Shown here: positions 17,759-29,269 of the stretch, piece by piece
How positions within the stretch are numbered: position 1 is the stretch's first letter
Layout: each line of letters opens with the position of its first letter
Assembly: GCF_012035195.1 (NCBI RefSeq)
Contig: NZ_JAAVJH010000006.1
Coordinates: forward strand, 124,001-188,000
DNA: 64,000 nucleotides
Direction: 5' to 3'
From: Sphingomonas corticis
GTDB lineage: Bacteria > Pseudomonadota > Alphaproteobacteria > Sphingomonadales > Sphingomonadaceae
The notes under the pieces: model-generated
The model's database searches: none
The model's input: the letters and a program-made list of their open reading frames with translations, nothing else
Told to the model about the DNA's origin: nothing
Made by a program: the position numbers and the translations under genes

Positions 17759-18328
17759 ATGGCCACGCTCGCGCTCGACCCTGCCTACCGCCGCGTCACC
17801 GTGCGAGAGTTCCTCGACATGGATTTCGGCGGGGCCCGGGCCGAGCTCGAGGACGGTGTCATCTACATGATGGCTGGCGGGACGGAGCAGCACGCCCGCA
17901 TCGCGGGCAACATCTTCGCCTTCCTCTTAGGACGGCTCCGCGGCTCGGGGTGCCGGCCGTACAATTCGGATCTCGCCCTGCAGACGGCGGATTTCACCGC
18001 ACGGCTCCCCGACGTCAGCATCTACTGCGGCAATCCCTCGGCGCCGGAGAATGCGAAGAAGAGGCTGCTCGGCGATCCCCAGGTCGTCTTCGAGGTGCTC
18101 TCGCCATCGACGTTCGCCAAGGATCAGAAGGTGAAGCTGGAGGAGTACAAGGCCCTGCCGGGTACGCGTGAGGTCATCCTGGTCGATCCTGACGGCGAGC
18201 TCGTCCGCCGCGTCCATCGCACCGATGACGGGGTGTGGCATGACGGCTGGCTCGCGGCGGGCGCTGACCTCCATCTGCCCTCGCTCGACCTCACCATCCC
18301 GCACGCGGAAATGTTCGCCCGCGACTGA
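17759..18328 (+). CDS. Uma2 family (DUF820) putative restriction-endonuclease-fold protein
   Basis: 189 residues. YRRVTVREFLDMDFGGARAELEDGVIYMM at the start and the pair PDVSIYCG ... PQVVFEVLSPSTFAKDQKVKLEEY match Uma2, whose PD-(D/E)xK core gives Asp in the first and Glu-x-Leu in the second segment plus a following Lys. Uma2 proteins are common in cyanobacteria and sphingomonads and of unknown biological role; nuclease activity is inferred from fold. ATG 17759 chosen because the sequence just upstream is not conserved-looking. Stands alone downstream of groEL. Confidence 0.8.
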   Translation: MATLALDPAYRRVTVREFLDMDFGGARAELEDGVIYMMAGGTEQHARIAGNIFAFLLGRLRGSGCRPYNSDLALQTADFTARLPDVSIYCGNPSAPENAKKRLLGDPQVVFEVLSPSTFAKDQKVKLEEYKALPGTREVILVDPDGELVRRVHRTDDGVWHDGWLAAGADLHLPSLDLTIPHAEMFARD

Positions 18329-18353
18329 TCGCGCGCCCGCGCGTTGGGCGGCG

Positions 18354-18788
18354 ATGATCCCGCGCAACGCCCAGGTCCTCGGCTTCGGCCCGATGCTCCC
18401 CCTCGTCGCCGCCGGCATCGGTGCCTGGGTGCTGCCCGGCACCTGGCCGATCCTGGCGGTCCAGCTCGCGATCGTTTGGGGCGCGATCATCCTCGCCTTC
18501 ATCGGCGGCGTGCGACGCGGCTTCGGCTTCGCGCGCGAGAGCGCGTCGACCGCGGTCGCCATCGCGGCGGCGACGGCGTATCTCACCATCGCCGGGCTGG
18601 CGCTGGTGGTGCCGCGCGCGACCATGGCGCTGGCGCTGCTGATCGTCGGCTACGCGCTGGCCGCGCTGCTTGACCGGCGCGCGGCGCTGGCGGGCAATGC
18701 GCCCGCTTTCTTCGCCCCGCTGCGCCCGCCGCAGCTGCTGCTCGGCGCGGCGGGCATGGCGGGTTGCTGGGCCTGGCTGATGGGCTAG
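18354..18788 (+). CDS. DUF3429 membrane protein
   Basis: 144 residues, five hydrophobic segments: PMLPLVAAGIGAWVL, LAVQLAIVWGAIILAFIGG, VAIAAATAYLTIAGLALVV, MALALLIVGYALAALLD and QLLLGAAGMAGCWAWLMG. The IVWGAIILAFIGGVRRGFG block, with helix then GG-x-R/W, is the usual DUF3429 core. No function has been assigned to the family. It starts 25 bases after the Uma2-type gene and its TAG stop overlaps the TAG of manC on the other strand: both are read from the same CTAG at 18785-18788. Confidence 0.75.
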   Translation: MIPRNAQVLGFGPMLPLVAAGIGAWVLPGTWPILAVQLAIVWGAIILAFIGGVRRGFGFARESASTAVAIAAATAYLTIAGLALVVPRATMALALLIVGYALAALLDRRAALAGNAPAFFAPLRPPQLLLGAAGMAGCWAWLMG

Positions 18789-19825
18789 CGCTTCATCGCC
18801 TCCAGCAGCAGCTTCACGTCCTGGCTGCGCCCGCGCGGCAGGATCAGCACGTCGTTGCCGCTCGCCACGACGATCAGGTCGCTGACGCCGACGGTCGCGA
18901 TCCTCACGCCGTCGCTGCGCACCAGGCAGTCGCGCGCGTCGATCGCGACCACGTCGCCCTCGATCACGTTGCCACCCGCGTCGCCCGCGCTGATCGCGTG
19001 AAGCGCGTCCCAGCTGCCGACGTCGCTCCACCCCATGGTGACCGGCACCACGGCGACGCGATCGGCCTTCTCCATCACCGCATAGTCGATCGAGTCGGAC
19101 GGCGAGGCGGCGAAGGCGTCCGCCTGCGGGTACACCCGCGCGCCCTCGCGCCGGGCGCCCTGCATCGCGGCGCGCGCGGCGGCGACGATGGCGGGCGCGT
19201 GCGTCTCCAGCGCGGCGAGGAAGGCGTCGGCGCGGAACAGGAAGATGCCGCCGTTCCAGGCGTGGTCGCCCGCCGCCAGCATCGCCTCCGCCACCTCGCG
19301 CTTCGGCTTCTCGACAAAGCGCGCGACGCGGTGCACGCCCGCGCGCAGCGGCTCGCCCACCTGGATGTAGCCGTAGCCCGTTTCCGGCGCGTCGGGCGTG
19401 ATGCCGAAGGTGACGAGCCAGCCGTCCTCCACCAGCGGCAGCGCGGCGTGGATCGCGGCGTGGAAGGCGTCCCGGTCGGCGATGACGTGGTCGGACGGCA
19501 TGACCAGCAGCGGCTGCGCCGCGTCCGCGGCGAGCGCGGCGAGCGCGATCGCGGGGGCGGTGTTGCGCCCGGCGGGTTCCAGGATCAGCGCGCGCAGGCC
19601 CGCGTCCGCGGCGGCGAGCTGGGCCTCCACCTCGTCGGCGTGCGCGGCGTTGGCGACCACGATCGGCGCGTCGAAGGCGTCGCCGTGCGCGCGCGCGGCG
19701 GTCAGCTGCAGCATCGTCTCGCGCGCGGTGAGCGCGAGGAGCTGCTTGGGCTTTTCCGGACGGGACATCGGCCACAGCCGGGTACCCGAGCCGCCGGACA
19801 GGATCACCGGCACGATTGCGGTCAC
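18785..19825 (-). CDS. manC: Mannose-1-phosphate guanylyltransferase (GDP-mannose pyrophosphorylase)
   Basis: 346 residues. VILSGGSGTRLWPMSRPEKPKQ is the nucleotidyltransferase signature with the GxGxRLxP loop and the activating Lys; NGGIFLFRADAFL and the FVEKPKREVAEAML stretch with catalytic-site FVEKP are also standard. It makes GDP-mannose from mannose-1-P and GTP for polysaccharide. It lacks the C-terminal cupin isomerase domain of bifunctional ManC/AlgA. GTG 19825 is chosen: GGGGGAAG lies upstream and the preceding residues are not conserved. It is divergent from the sugar transferase, fitting a shared exopolysaccharide task. Confidence 0.88.
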   Translation of the reverse strand: MTAIVPVILSGGSGTRLWPMSRPEKPKQLLALTARETMLQLTAARAHGDAFDAPIVVANAAHADEVEAQLAAADAGLRALILEPAGRNTAPAIALAALAADAAQPLLVMPSDHVIADRDAFHAAIHAALPLVEDGWLVTFGITPDAPETGYGYIQVGEPLRAGVHRVARFVEKPKREVAEAMLAAGDHAWNGGIFLFRADAFLAALETHAPAIVAAARAAMQGARREGARVYPQADAFAASPSDSIDYAVMEKADRVAVVPVTMGWSDVGSWDALHAISAGDAGGNVIEGDVVAIDARDCLVRSDGVRIATVGVSDLIVVASGNDVLILPRGRSQDVKLLLEAMKR

Positions 19826-20028
19826 GTTCGTTCTTCCCCCTTCGTCGGGCGGCACGAGGACCGGCCGCCGGGTCCCTGTCGTCCGCGTCGGCGGCGGCGG
19901 GGCACCACGCCGTAACACGCATCGACGGCCAACGGGTCCCTCCCTCGTTCAAACTTTCTTTGCAAGTGCGCGCGCATAGCGCCTGTCGGTCCGGTTTACA
20001 CCAGCGCAAAGGGAAGGGCACGGGCGCC

Positions 20029-21417
20029 ATGGTCCGCGTGTTCAAGCATTACGTGCCCCACGCCGTGCTGCTCCTCGGCCTGCTGGACTTCGCGCTCCTG
20101 CTGGTCGCGGCGGAGGCGGGGTGGCAGGTGCGCGCCTGGCAGATCGGCATGGCGACCGAGCCGATCGCGACGCGCGTGCCGCAGATCCTCTCCTTCGCCG
20201 TCCCGCTGGAGATCGCGATGGTCGCGGTCGGCGCCTACGGCCCGGGCGCGCTCCACTCCGTGCGCTACGCCACCGCGCGGCTGCTGGTGGCGGTGTCGCT
20301 GGGCGTCATCTTCCTCTCCGTCATCTTCTTCCTCGTGCCCGCGATCACCTTCTGGCGGTCGAACCTGTTCGTCGCGATGCTGCTCTCGGTCGCGGCGCTG
20401 GTGCTGATCCGCGCCGCGCTGGGCCGCGTCATCGGCGGCGCGTCGCTGCGCCGCCGCGTGGTGGTGCTGGGCGCCGGCCCGCGCGCGGCGCGCATCGGCG
20501 CGCTCGCCGCGCGCACCGGCGCCAACTTCACCGTCGCCGGCTACGTCGCGATGGGCACCCCGGTGGTCGCGGTCGCCGGCGCCGTCCCGCGCGAGGGGAT
20601 CGCGAACCTCGCCCGCCACGTGGAGGCGCTGGGCGCGTCCGAAGTCGTGCTGGCCATCGAGGAGCGGCGGGGCGCGCTGCCGCTGCAGGACCTGCTGCGC
20701 GTGAAGACCACCGGCGTCCACGTCAGCGACCTGTCGAGCTTCTTCGAGCGCGAGACCGGGCGCGTGGACCTGCAGAGCGTCAGCCCGTCGTGGCTGATCT
20801 TCTCCGACGGCTTCTCCTCCGGCCGCTTCCTGTCCGGCGTGACGAAGCGCGCCTTCGACGTCACCGCCAGCCTGCTGCTGCTGACGCTGGCGCTGCCCGT
20901 GATCGTCGTCACCGCGCTGCTCGTGAAGTGGGAGAGCCCGGGCCCCGCCTTCTACCGCCAGCGCCGCATCGGCCTCTACAACCAGCCGTTCGACATCGTG
21001 AAGCTGCGTTCGATGCGGCAGGACGCGGAGGTGCCCGGCACCGCGATCTGGGCGGCCGAGGACGACCCGCGCATCACCCGCGTCGGCCGCATCATCCGCA
21101 AGGTCCGCATCGACGAGCTGCCGCAATGCTGGAGCGTGCTGAAGGGCGAGATGAGCTTCGTCGGCCCGCGTCCCGAACGCCCGCAGTTCGTCGCCGACTT
21201 GGAGGCGCAGCTGCCTTTCTACGCCGAGCGGCACATGGTGAAGCCGGGCATCACCGGCTGGGCACAGATCAACTATCCCTATGGCGCGTCGACGGAGGAT
21301 GCGCGGCACAAGCTGGAATACGACCTCTACTACGCGAAGAACTACTCGCCCTTCCTCGACCTGCTGATCCTCGTGCAGACACTGCGCGTGGTGCTGTGGC
21401 CGGACGGCGCGCGGTAG
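20029..21417 (+). CDS. XrtA/PEP-CTERM-type initiating sugar transferase (EpsB/TIGR03013-like)
   Basis: 462 residues. Several membrane helices in the N-terminal half, a CoA-binding-like middle ([20 protein letters not shown]), then a bacterial sugar transferase domain from about 285: [63 protein letters not shown] and [14 protein letters not shown]. Such enzymes load the first sugar phosphate on undecaprenyl phosphate. The order with prsK, prsR and prsT downstream matches PEP-CTERM exopolysaccharide clusters. ATG 20029 follows GGGAAGGGCACGGGCGCC. prsK begins 5 bases after the stop. Confidence 0.85.
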   Translation: MVRVFKHYVPHAVLLLGLLDFALLLVAAEAGWQVRAWQIGMATEPIATRVPQILSFAVPLEIAMVAVGAYGPGALHSVRYATARLLVAVSLGVIFLSVIFFLVPAITFWRSNLFVAMLLSVAALVLIRAALGRVIGGASLRRRVVVLGAGPRAARIGALAARTGANFTVAGYVAMGTPVVAVAGAVPREGIANLARHVEALGASEVVLAIEERRGALPLQDLLRVKTTGVHVSDLSSFFERETGRVDLQSVSPSWLIFSDGFSSGRFLSGVTKRAFDVTASLLLLTLALPVIVVTALLVKWESPGPAFYRQRRIGLYNQPFDIVKLRSMRQDAEVPGTAIWAAEDDPRITRVGRIIRKVRIDELPQCWSVLKGEMSFVGPRPERPQFVADLEAQLPFYAERHMVKPGITGWAQINYPYGASTEDARHKLEYDLYYAKNYSPFLDLLILVQTLRVVLWPDGAR

Positions 21418-21421
21418 CGGG

Positions 21422-23439
21422 ATGCAGGGCGCGATCATCTGGTGCCACGCGCTGGCGGCGATGCTGCTGGCGGGCGTGGCGGCGGCGCAGGTGCGCGAGC
21501 CCGTCGGCCTCGTGCAGCGCGCGGTGCTGGCGGCGGCGCTGCTGCTGTCCGCGCTGTGGGCGCTGGGCGTCGCGGGCATCGGCGGCGGCGACGTCGCCGT
21601 GTCCGCCGCGGGCACCGCGCGCGATCTCGGCTGGCTCGCCGCGCTGTTCCTGCTGACCCCCGCGGCGCGGTGGCGCGGCGGGGCGTTCGTCGCCATCGCC
21701 GCCTGCATGGTGCTGGCGGCGTCGTTGCGCATCGCGGCCGAGCACGTGGCGGGTCCATCGCGCATCGCGATGACGGAGGCGATGCGCGCGCTCCACATGC
21801 TGGCGGCGGCGGCGGCACTGGTGCTGGCGGGGCGCACGATGCTGTCGGCGCGGGCGCGCGGCGGGGTCGACGTGCTGGCGGGGGCGCTGGCGCTGCTGTT
21901 CGGTGCCGAGCTGGCGGTGGACGCGGTCGCCTGGGCCGCGGGCGGCTGGCGCGCGGAGCTGACGCTGGCGCGCGGCCTCGCGCTGGCGCTGGTCGGCGTG
22001 CTGATCGCGGTGCGCGATGGGCGCCGCCGCCTGCGCCTGTCGCGCGCCGTGGTGTTGCAGGCGGTGGCGCTGGGCAGCGCGGCGCTGGTGGTGGTGGCGC
22101 TGGTCGCCGGCTCGGGCCTGATCGCGGCGCTGGGCGGGGCGCAGGCGCGGGTGGCGCTGACCGCTTTCGCCGTCGGTACCGGCGCGACGCTCGCCACGCT
22201 GCTGTCGACCCGCTGGCTGCGCGCGTGGCTGCGCGTCGTCGTGTCGAAGCATCTCTTCACGCACCGCTACGACTATCGCTCCGTGTGGATGCGCTTCGCC
22301 GCCACCTTGGTCCCGCCGGCGGAGGCGCCGCGTCCGCTGGCGGAGCGGGCGGTGACCGCCATGGCGGAGCTGACCGACAGTCCCGCCGGGCTGCTGCTGC
22401 GGATCGAGGACAACGCGCTGGTCGCCGGTGCGGCCTGGCGGTGGGAGGACGCGCCCCGCGAGGGCGCCGATGCCGCGCTGGCACGGCATCTCGCCGCCAC
22501 GGGGCGCATCGTCGCGCTGGACGAGGTGCGCGCCGGCTCCGCCCCGGCGGGGGAGGCGGCGGCGGTGCCCGACTGGCTGGTCGCCACGCGCGAGGCGTGG
22601 GGCATCGTGCCGCTGCTTCACGGCGAGCGGCTGGTCGGCGCCATGGTGCTCGCGCGTCCGCTGGTCGACCGGCCGCTCGACTGGGAGGATTTCGACCTGC
22701 TCGGCGTCGCCGCGCGACAGGTCGCGAGCTACCTGGCCGAGGACGATGCCCATGCCGCGCTGGCGGAGGCGCGACGGTTCGAGGAGTTCAACCGCCGCTT
22801 CGCCTTCCTGATGCACGACCTGAAGAATCTGGTCTCGCAGATGGCGCTGGTCGCCCGAAACGCGGAGCGGCACGCGGAGAATCCGGCGTTCCGCGCCGAC
22901 ATGATCGCCACGTTGCGCGACACGTCGCAGCGGATGGACGGGCTGCTCGCCCGGCTGTCGCACCGCCCCGCCGCCGTGGCCGAGCCGCCGCGCGCCGTGC
23001 CGCTGCGCGCCCTGGCGGAGCGCATCGCCGACGCCCGGCGCGCGCAGCACGGGATCGAGGTGATCGGCGGCGAGGTGGTCGCGCTGGCCGAACCGGCCGC
23101 GCTGGAGACGGTGCTGGGCCACCTGATACAGAATGCGGTGGAGGCGAGCGATCCCGGCTCGCGCGTCGTGCTGGCCATCGGCGGCGCGGGCGACCGTGCG
23201 CTGCTGGAGGTGATCGATCGCGGCTGCGGCATGGACGCGGGGTTCGTGCGCGACGCGCTGTTCCGCCCCTTCGTGTCGGGCAAGGCCAACGGCTTCGGCC
23301 TGGGCGCCTACGAGGCGCGGCAGCTGGTGGCGGCCATGGGCGGCAGCCTTACCGTGTCGAGCCGCACGGGAGAGGGCACGCGGTTCCGCATCGCGCTGCC
23401 CCGCGCGGCGGCGGGTGAGAGAGTGGCGGAGAGAGCGGC

Positions 23440-23443
<4 letters not shown>
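21422..23443 (+). CDS. prsK: XrtA/PEP-CTERM system sensor histidine kinase PrsK
   Basis: 673 residues. About eight hydrophobic helices fill residues 1-260, then a GAF-like domain (about 300-440, PAGLLLRIEDNALVAGAAWR onward), a dimerisation helix with the phospho-accepting His in FLMHDLKNLVSQMALVARNA, and an HK ATPase with N box HLIQNAVEASD, G1 DRGCGMD and FVSGKANGFGLGAYEARQL. This architecture is that of PrsK. Its 3' end overlaps prsR by four bases (ATGA at 23440), implying coupled synthesis of kinase and regulator. The signal sensed is not known. Confidence 0.9.
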
Positions 23444-24784
<1,341 letters not shown>

Positions 24785-24792
<8 letters not shown>

Positions 24793-26875
24793 GGGGCCGC
24801 TGGCGCAGCCGCGCGGGCGGCGCCGGCGCCCGCGCGCCGCCATGCCCCGCCTGCCGTGGCGCGCGATGCTCGTGCTGCTGCTCGCCGCCGCGACCGTGGC
24901 GGGCGTCGTCGCGCTCGCGCGGCGCGCGGAGCGGCCGGATGCCGCCACCGCCTTCGCGCGCGGGCAGGCGGCGCTGCGCTCGGGCAATTACAGCGCGGCG
25001 CGCAACCACCTGCTCGCCGCAGTGGAGGCCGATCCCGCGGACGGCCGCGCGCAGGCCGAACTGGCGCGCGCCTATCTGCTGCTCGGCGAGGGCGTCGCGG
25101 CGGGCGGCGCGCTCGACCGCGCGGTCGCCGCCGGCCTTCCGCCGGCGCGGCTGCACCCCTGGCGCGCGGCGGCGCTGCTGCTGCAGGACGATGCCGATGC
25201 CGCGCTGGCCGAGGCGCGCCGCGGCGGTGCCGATCCTTACGCGCGCCGCGTCGCCGCGCGTGCCACCGCGGCGTCCGGCGACCGCGCCGGCGCGGCGGCG
25301 ATGCTGGCGACGTTGGTCGCGGCGCACCCCGGCGACGCGGGCGCGTGGACCGATCTCGCGCGCGTGCGGCTGGAGCTCGGCGACGTCGGCGCCGCCAGCC
25401 TCGCTGCGGCCCGCGCCACCGCGCTCGACCCGGGCGACCTTGCCGCGTTGACGCTGCGCGGGGAGGTCGTGCGCCGCCGCAACGGGCTGGTCGCCGCGCT
25501 GCCGTGGTTCGACGCGGCGCTCCGGCGCGACGCCTATTACGTGCCCGCGCTGATCGAGCGTGCGGCGACGCTCGGCGACCTGGGGCGGGCGGGCGACAGC
25601 CTGGCCGACGCGCGCAAGGTGCTGGCGGCGCGCCCCGGCCAGCCGCGCGCGCTCTACCTGCTGGCCGTCATCGCGGCGCGCGCGGGCAACGGTGCGCTCG
25701 CCGCGACGCTGCTCGACCGCGCCGGCGACCTCGGCGACGTGCCGGGCGCGCTGCTGCTGGGCGGCGCGCTGGACCAGGCGGTGGGGCGGCACGAGCAGGC
25801 CGTGGCGCGCTGGCGCGCGCTGGTCGACCGCCAGCCGATGAACCTGGTCGCGCGCCGGCTGCTCGGCGCGGCGCAGCTGCGCGCGGGCGACGCGGGCGGG
25901 GCGCTCGCGACGCTGCGGCCCGTCGCGCTGCGCGCCGATGCCGACGCGTACACGCTGACGCTGGTCGCCCGCGCGTTCGAGGCGCGCGGCGAGCGCGACT
26001 GGGCCGCGACCTTCCTCGATCGCGCCGCCCGCGCCCCCGCTGCCCCCGCCGCCCCATTCGGCCAGGACGAGAGTGCCACGGTGCTGGCGGGCGCGGTGGC
26101 GGACGCGCCGGGCGACCCGCGCGCGGCGGTGGCGGCGATCCGCGGAATGCTGGAGGCGGGGCAGGGGGTCGCCGCGCTCACCGCCGCGCAGCGCCTCGCC
26201 GCCGCCGCCCCCGGCGCGCCCGCCGCGTGGCTGCTGGTGGGCGACGTGCAGGCCGCGACGCGGCGCCCGGCCGTCTCGCTCCCGGCCTATCTGCGCGCCG
26301 CCGACCTGCGCTTCGATCGCCCGGCGATGCTGCGGCTGGTCGAGGCGCGGCTCGCCGGCGGCGACCGGCGCGGCGCGGCCGACACGCTGGCGCTGTACCT
26401 GGCGCAGAATCCTGCCTCGACGGAAGCGCGTCGCATGCTCGCCAACCTGCAACTCGGTGCCGGGGAGGCGGAGGCGGCGGTCGCGACGCTGGAGGGGCTG
26501 CGTGGCGACCTGGGCGATCGCGACGCCCGGCTGCTGGCGCAGCTCGCCGCCGCCTATACCGCCGCGGGCGACCCGGTGTCCGCGCTGCCCTACGCCCGCG
26601 CCGCCGTCCGCCTCCAGCCGATGAGCGCGGCGGCGGCGGACGCGCTGGGCCACGCGCTGTTCGACCGCGGCGACACCGCCGCCGCGCTGCCGCCGCTGGC
26701 GAAGGCGGCGGCGCTCGCCCCCCGCGTCGGCGCGATCCGCTGGCATCAGGCGCAGGCGCTGGCCGACGCGGGCCGCACGGCGGAAGCGCGCGTCGCCCTC
26801 GCCGCGGCACTCGCCGACCCGGCGTTCGCCGAGCGGGCCGCGGCGCTGCGGTTGCGCGCGGCCATCGCGGCTTAG
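24785..26875 (+). CDS. prsT: XrtA/PEP-CTERM system TPR-repeat protein PrsT-like
   Basis: 696 residues, very Ala/Arg-rich. A basic head (RGRRRRPRAAMPRLPWRAM) is followed by one membrane segment LVLLLAAATVAGVVALARRA, then helix pairs of TPR type all the way, for example AALRSGNYSAARNHLLAAVE and AAYTAAGDPVSALPYARAAV. Position directly behind prsKR (8-base overlap with the prsR stop) and size fit PrsT, thought to serve secretion or assembly of the exopolysaccharide/PEP-CTERM system. ATG 24785 is the coupled start; ATG 24842 would trim the basic head. No lipobox Cys is seen. Confidence 0.75.
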
Positions 26876-26980
26876 ACGTCGCCGCGCCCGTTCCGGCATC
26901 CGCGACCCGGCTGCGAGCGTCGGCGCGTCGCGACGAGTCCCGTCTTCGCCTCGCCCCGCTTCCCCCGTATAGCCGCGCGC

Positions 26981-27790
26981 ATGACCGACGCCCTCGATCG
27001 CATCGCCGCCGCGCTGGACCGCCTGTCGCCGCCGCCGCCCGCCGCGGCCGATGCGATGGCGCACGCGGCCTATGTGTGGCGCGACGGCATCCTCGTCGTC
27101 GCGCGCGCCTTCGCGCCGCTGCCGCTGGCGCTGCTCCACGGCGTCGACGCGCAGAAGCAGGCGCTGGTCGCCAATCTCGATCGGCTGGCGAGCGGCCACG
27201 CGGCGCAGGACGTCCTGCTCTACGGAGCGCGGGGCACCGGCAAGTCGGCGCTGGTGAAGGCGGCGGTTGGCCACGTCCAGGCGGCGGGCGGCGCGCTGGC
27301 GCTGGTGGAGGTGCCCGCGGACCGGCTCGCCACGCTGCCGCAGCTGTTCGACGCGATCGCCGCGCTGCCGCGCGCCTTCGCCGTGTTCGTCGACGATCTG
27401 GGCATCGACGCCGCGGCGGACGCACGCGCGCTGCGCTCGCTGCTGGAGGGCGGGGCGGAGGCGCGGCCGGGCAACGCGCGGCTGCTGGTCACGTCCAACC
27501 GCCGCCACCTCGTGCCGCGCGACATGGCGGCGCAGGACCATGCCGTCAGCGCGCGCGACGCGCTGGACGACCAGCTCGCGCTCGCCGACCGCTTCGGCCT
27601 CAGCCTGGGCTTCCACGTGGTCGACCAGGACCAGTATCTCGCCATCGTGCGCGGCTATGCCGAGGCGCACGCGCTGCCGTTCGACGCGGCGGACGCGGTG
27701 CAATGGGCGACGCGTCGCGGCAGCCGGTCGGGCCGGGTGGCGTGGCAATATGTCGTGGAGCTTGCCGGCAGGGTGGGAAAGGCGCTGTAG
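26981..27790 (+). CDS. DUF815 AAA-type ATP-binding protein
   Basis: 269 residues. Walker A DVLLYGARGTGKSALVKAAV at about 71-90 and the Walker B-like AVFVDDLGIDAAAD at about 128-141, then a Sensor-1-like RLLVTSNRRHLVPRDM and Arg-rich C-terminus match the DUF815 group of AAA proteins. The substrate or partner of this family is not established. It is not obviously in an operon: 105 bases follow prsT. A terminator-like hairpin separates it from the convergent chorismate mutase. Confidence 0.82.
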   Translation: MTDALDRIAAALDRLSPPPPAAADAMAHAAYVWRDGILVVARAFAPLPLALLHGVDAQKQALVANLDRLASGHAAQDVLLYGARGTGKSALVKAAVGHVQAAGGALALVEVPADRLATLPQLFDAIAALPRAFAVFVDDLGIDAAADARALRSLLEGGAEARPGNARLLVTSNRRHLVPRDMAAQDHAVSARDALDDQLALADRFGLSLGFHVVDQDQYLAIVRGYAEAHALPFDAADAVQWATRRGSRSGRVAWQYVVELAGRVGKAL

Positions 27791-27845
27791 CCTTCGTCCG
27801 CATCCTCACCCTTCCGACCGGCTGCGCCGGCGGCGGGCCCCTTCC

Positions 27846-27862
27846 CTCTCCCGGTGGGAGAG
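27846..27862. terminator. Hairpin between convergent DUF815 and chorismate mutase genes
   Basis: CTCTCCC-GGT-GGGAGAG is a perfect 7-bp stem with a 3-base loop, lying in a stretch (27797-27872) of the CTCACCC...CCCTCTCCC...GGGAGAG type that is common between genes in sphingomonads. Placed to serve as terminator for both genes. Confidence 0.5.
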
Positions 27863-27873
27863 ATCGCGCGTCG

Positions 27874-28155
27874 CTACCTCCGCTTCGCCGCTTCGTGGTG
27901 GCGGATCACCTCGTCGATGATGAAGCGCAGGAACTTCTCGCTGAACTCGGGGTCCAGCTCCGCCTCCTGCGCCAGCGCGCGCAGCCGCGCGATCTGCGCC
28001 TCCTCGCGCCCGGGGTCGGCGGCGGGCAGTCCCGCCTCGGCCTTGTGGCGGCCCACCGCCTGCGTGATCTTGAACCGCTCGGCGAGCAGGCAGACGAGCG
28101 CGCCGTCGATGTTGTCGATGCTCTTGCGGTAGCGTTTCAGCACGTCGTCGCTCAT
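27874..28155 (-). CDS. Chorismate mutase, AroQ type
   Basis: 93 residues, all helical, the length of a free-standing AroQ mutase. Active-site residues are recognisable: Arg in LKRYRKSIDNIDGALVCLLAERF, Lys in the AVGRHKAEAGLPAADPGREE segment, and a terminal FLRFIIDEVIRHH. It converts chorismate to prephenate for Phe and Tyr. Start ATG 28155 is divergent from the polyprenyl synthase gene 100 bases away. In the intervening 28156-28254 there is a CCCGCTT/AAGCGGG hairpin and probably both promoters. Confidence 0.88.
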   Translation of the reverse strand: MSDDVLKRYRKSIDNIDGALVCLLAERFKITQAVGRHKAEAGLPAADPGREEAQIARLRALAQEAELDPEFSEKFLRFIIDEVIRHHEAAKRR

Positions 28156-28254
28156 CGCGGCCCTCCCTCGCTCGCCCGCTTTCGCGGAAGCGGGGCGGGG
28201 CCGCAAGGCCGGCTCTTGCGTTGAAGCATCCGACCTTCCAAAAGCCGGAACCAG

Positions 28255-29265
28255 ATGAGCGCCACCCTCCACCGTCTCGCCGGCCGCGCGCCGTCGCTCG
28301 ATCCGATGCTCGCCCTCGTCGCGGGCGACATGAACCTCGTCAACGCGGTCATCCTCGACCGGATGCAGTCGCAGATCCCGCTGATCCCCGAGCTCGCCGG
28401 CCACCTGATCGCGGGCGGGGGCAAGAGGATGCGGCCGATGCTGACGCTCGCGAGCGCGCGGCTGATCGGCTACACCGGCGCGCGCCACCATCGCCTGGCC
28501 GCCGCGGTGGAGTTCATCCACACCGCCACGCTGCTCCACGACGACGTCGTCGACGGCAGCGACCTGCGCCGGGGCAAGCGCACCGCGAACATCATCTGGG
28601 GGAACCCCGCCAGCGTTCTCGTGGGCGATTTCCTGTTCTCGCGCAGCTTCGAGCTGATGGTGGAGGACGGCAGCCTGAAGGTGCTGAAGATCCTGTCCAA
28701 CGCCTCCGCCGTGATCGCGGAGGGCGAGGTGAACCAGCTGACCGCGGCGCGCCGGGTCGACCTGGGCGAGGACCGCTACCTCGACATCATCGGCGCGAAG
28801 ACCGCCGCGCTGTTCGCCGCCGCCTGCCGCATCGCCGCGGTGGTGGCGGAGCGCGACGAGGAGGACGAGGCCGCGCTCGACGCCTATGGCCGCAACCTGG
28901 GCATCGCGTTCCAGCTGGTCGACGACGCGATCGACTATACCAGCGACGCCTCGACCATGGGCAAGGACGCGGGCGACGATTTCAGAGAGGGAAAGATGAC
29001 GCTGCCCGTCATCCTGGCCCACGCGCGCGGATCGGACGAGGACCGGCGGTTCTGGAAGGACGCGGTGGAGGGGCGGCGCACCACGGACGCCGATTTCGCG
29101 CACGCCATCGACCTCGTTCGCCGGACCCGCGCGGTGGACGACACGCTGGCGCGCGCGCGCCACTACGGGCAGCGCGCGATCGACGCGCTGGGCCGCTTCG
29201 GCGGCGGCAAGGCGAAGGACGCGATGGTGGAGGCGGTGGAGTTCGCCACCGCCCGCGCCTACTGA
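28255..29265 (+). CDS. ispB: Polyprenyl diphosphate synthase (octaprenyl/decaprenyl-type, ubiquinone side chain)
   Basis: 336 residues. First Asp-rich motif LLHDDVVDGSDLRRG (about 98-112), GGKRMRP (about 55-61) and second Asp-rich motif QLVDDAIDYTSD (about 221-232) define a trans-prenyltransferase. Long-chain members extend farnesyl diphosphate with IPP to make the quinone tail. In sphingomonads this is normally ubiquinone-10, so decaprenyl is likely, but chain length depends on a few residues before the first motif and I did not derive it. Starts with ATG 28255. Confidence 0.88.
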   Translation: MSATLHRLAGRAPSLDPMLALVAGDMNLVNAVILDRMQSQIPLIPELAGHLIAGGGKRMRPMLTLASARLIGYTGARHHRLAAAVEFIHTATLLHDDVVDGSDLRRGKRTANIIWGNPASVLVGDFLFSRSFELMVEDGSLKVLKILSNASAVIAEGEVNQLTAARRVDLGEDRYLDIIGAKTAALFAAACRIAAVVAERDEEDEAALDAYGRNLGIAFQLVDDAIDYTSDASTMGKDAGDDFREGKMTLPVILAHARGSDEDRRFWKDAVEGRRTTDADFAHAIDLVRRTRAVDDTLARARHYGQRAIDALGRFGGGKAKDAMVEAVEFATARAY

Positions 29266-29269
29266 TCCG

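Noticed and set aside
19826..20028. Possible sigma-54 promoter before the EpsB-like gene
   Set aside because: TTTGC occurs near 19966, but no GG is found 10 bases upstream, so the -24/-12 pattern is absent.
24856..28224. Plus-strand open frame of more than 1100 codons across prsT, the DUF815 gene and chorismate mutase
   Set aside because: It is the +2 shadow of prsT and runs through unrelated genes; extreme Arg/Gly composition.
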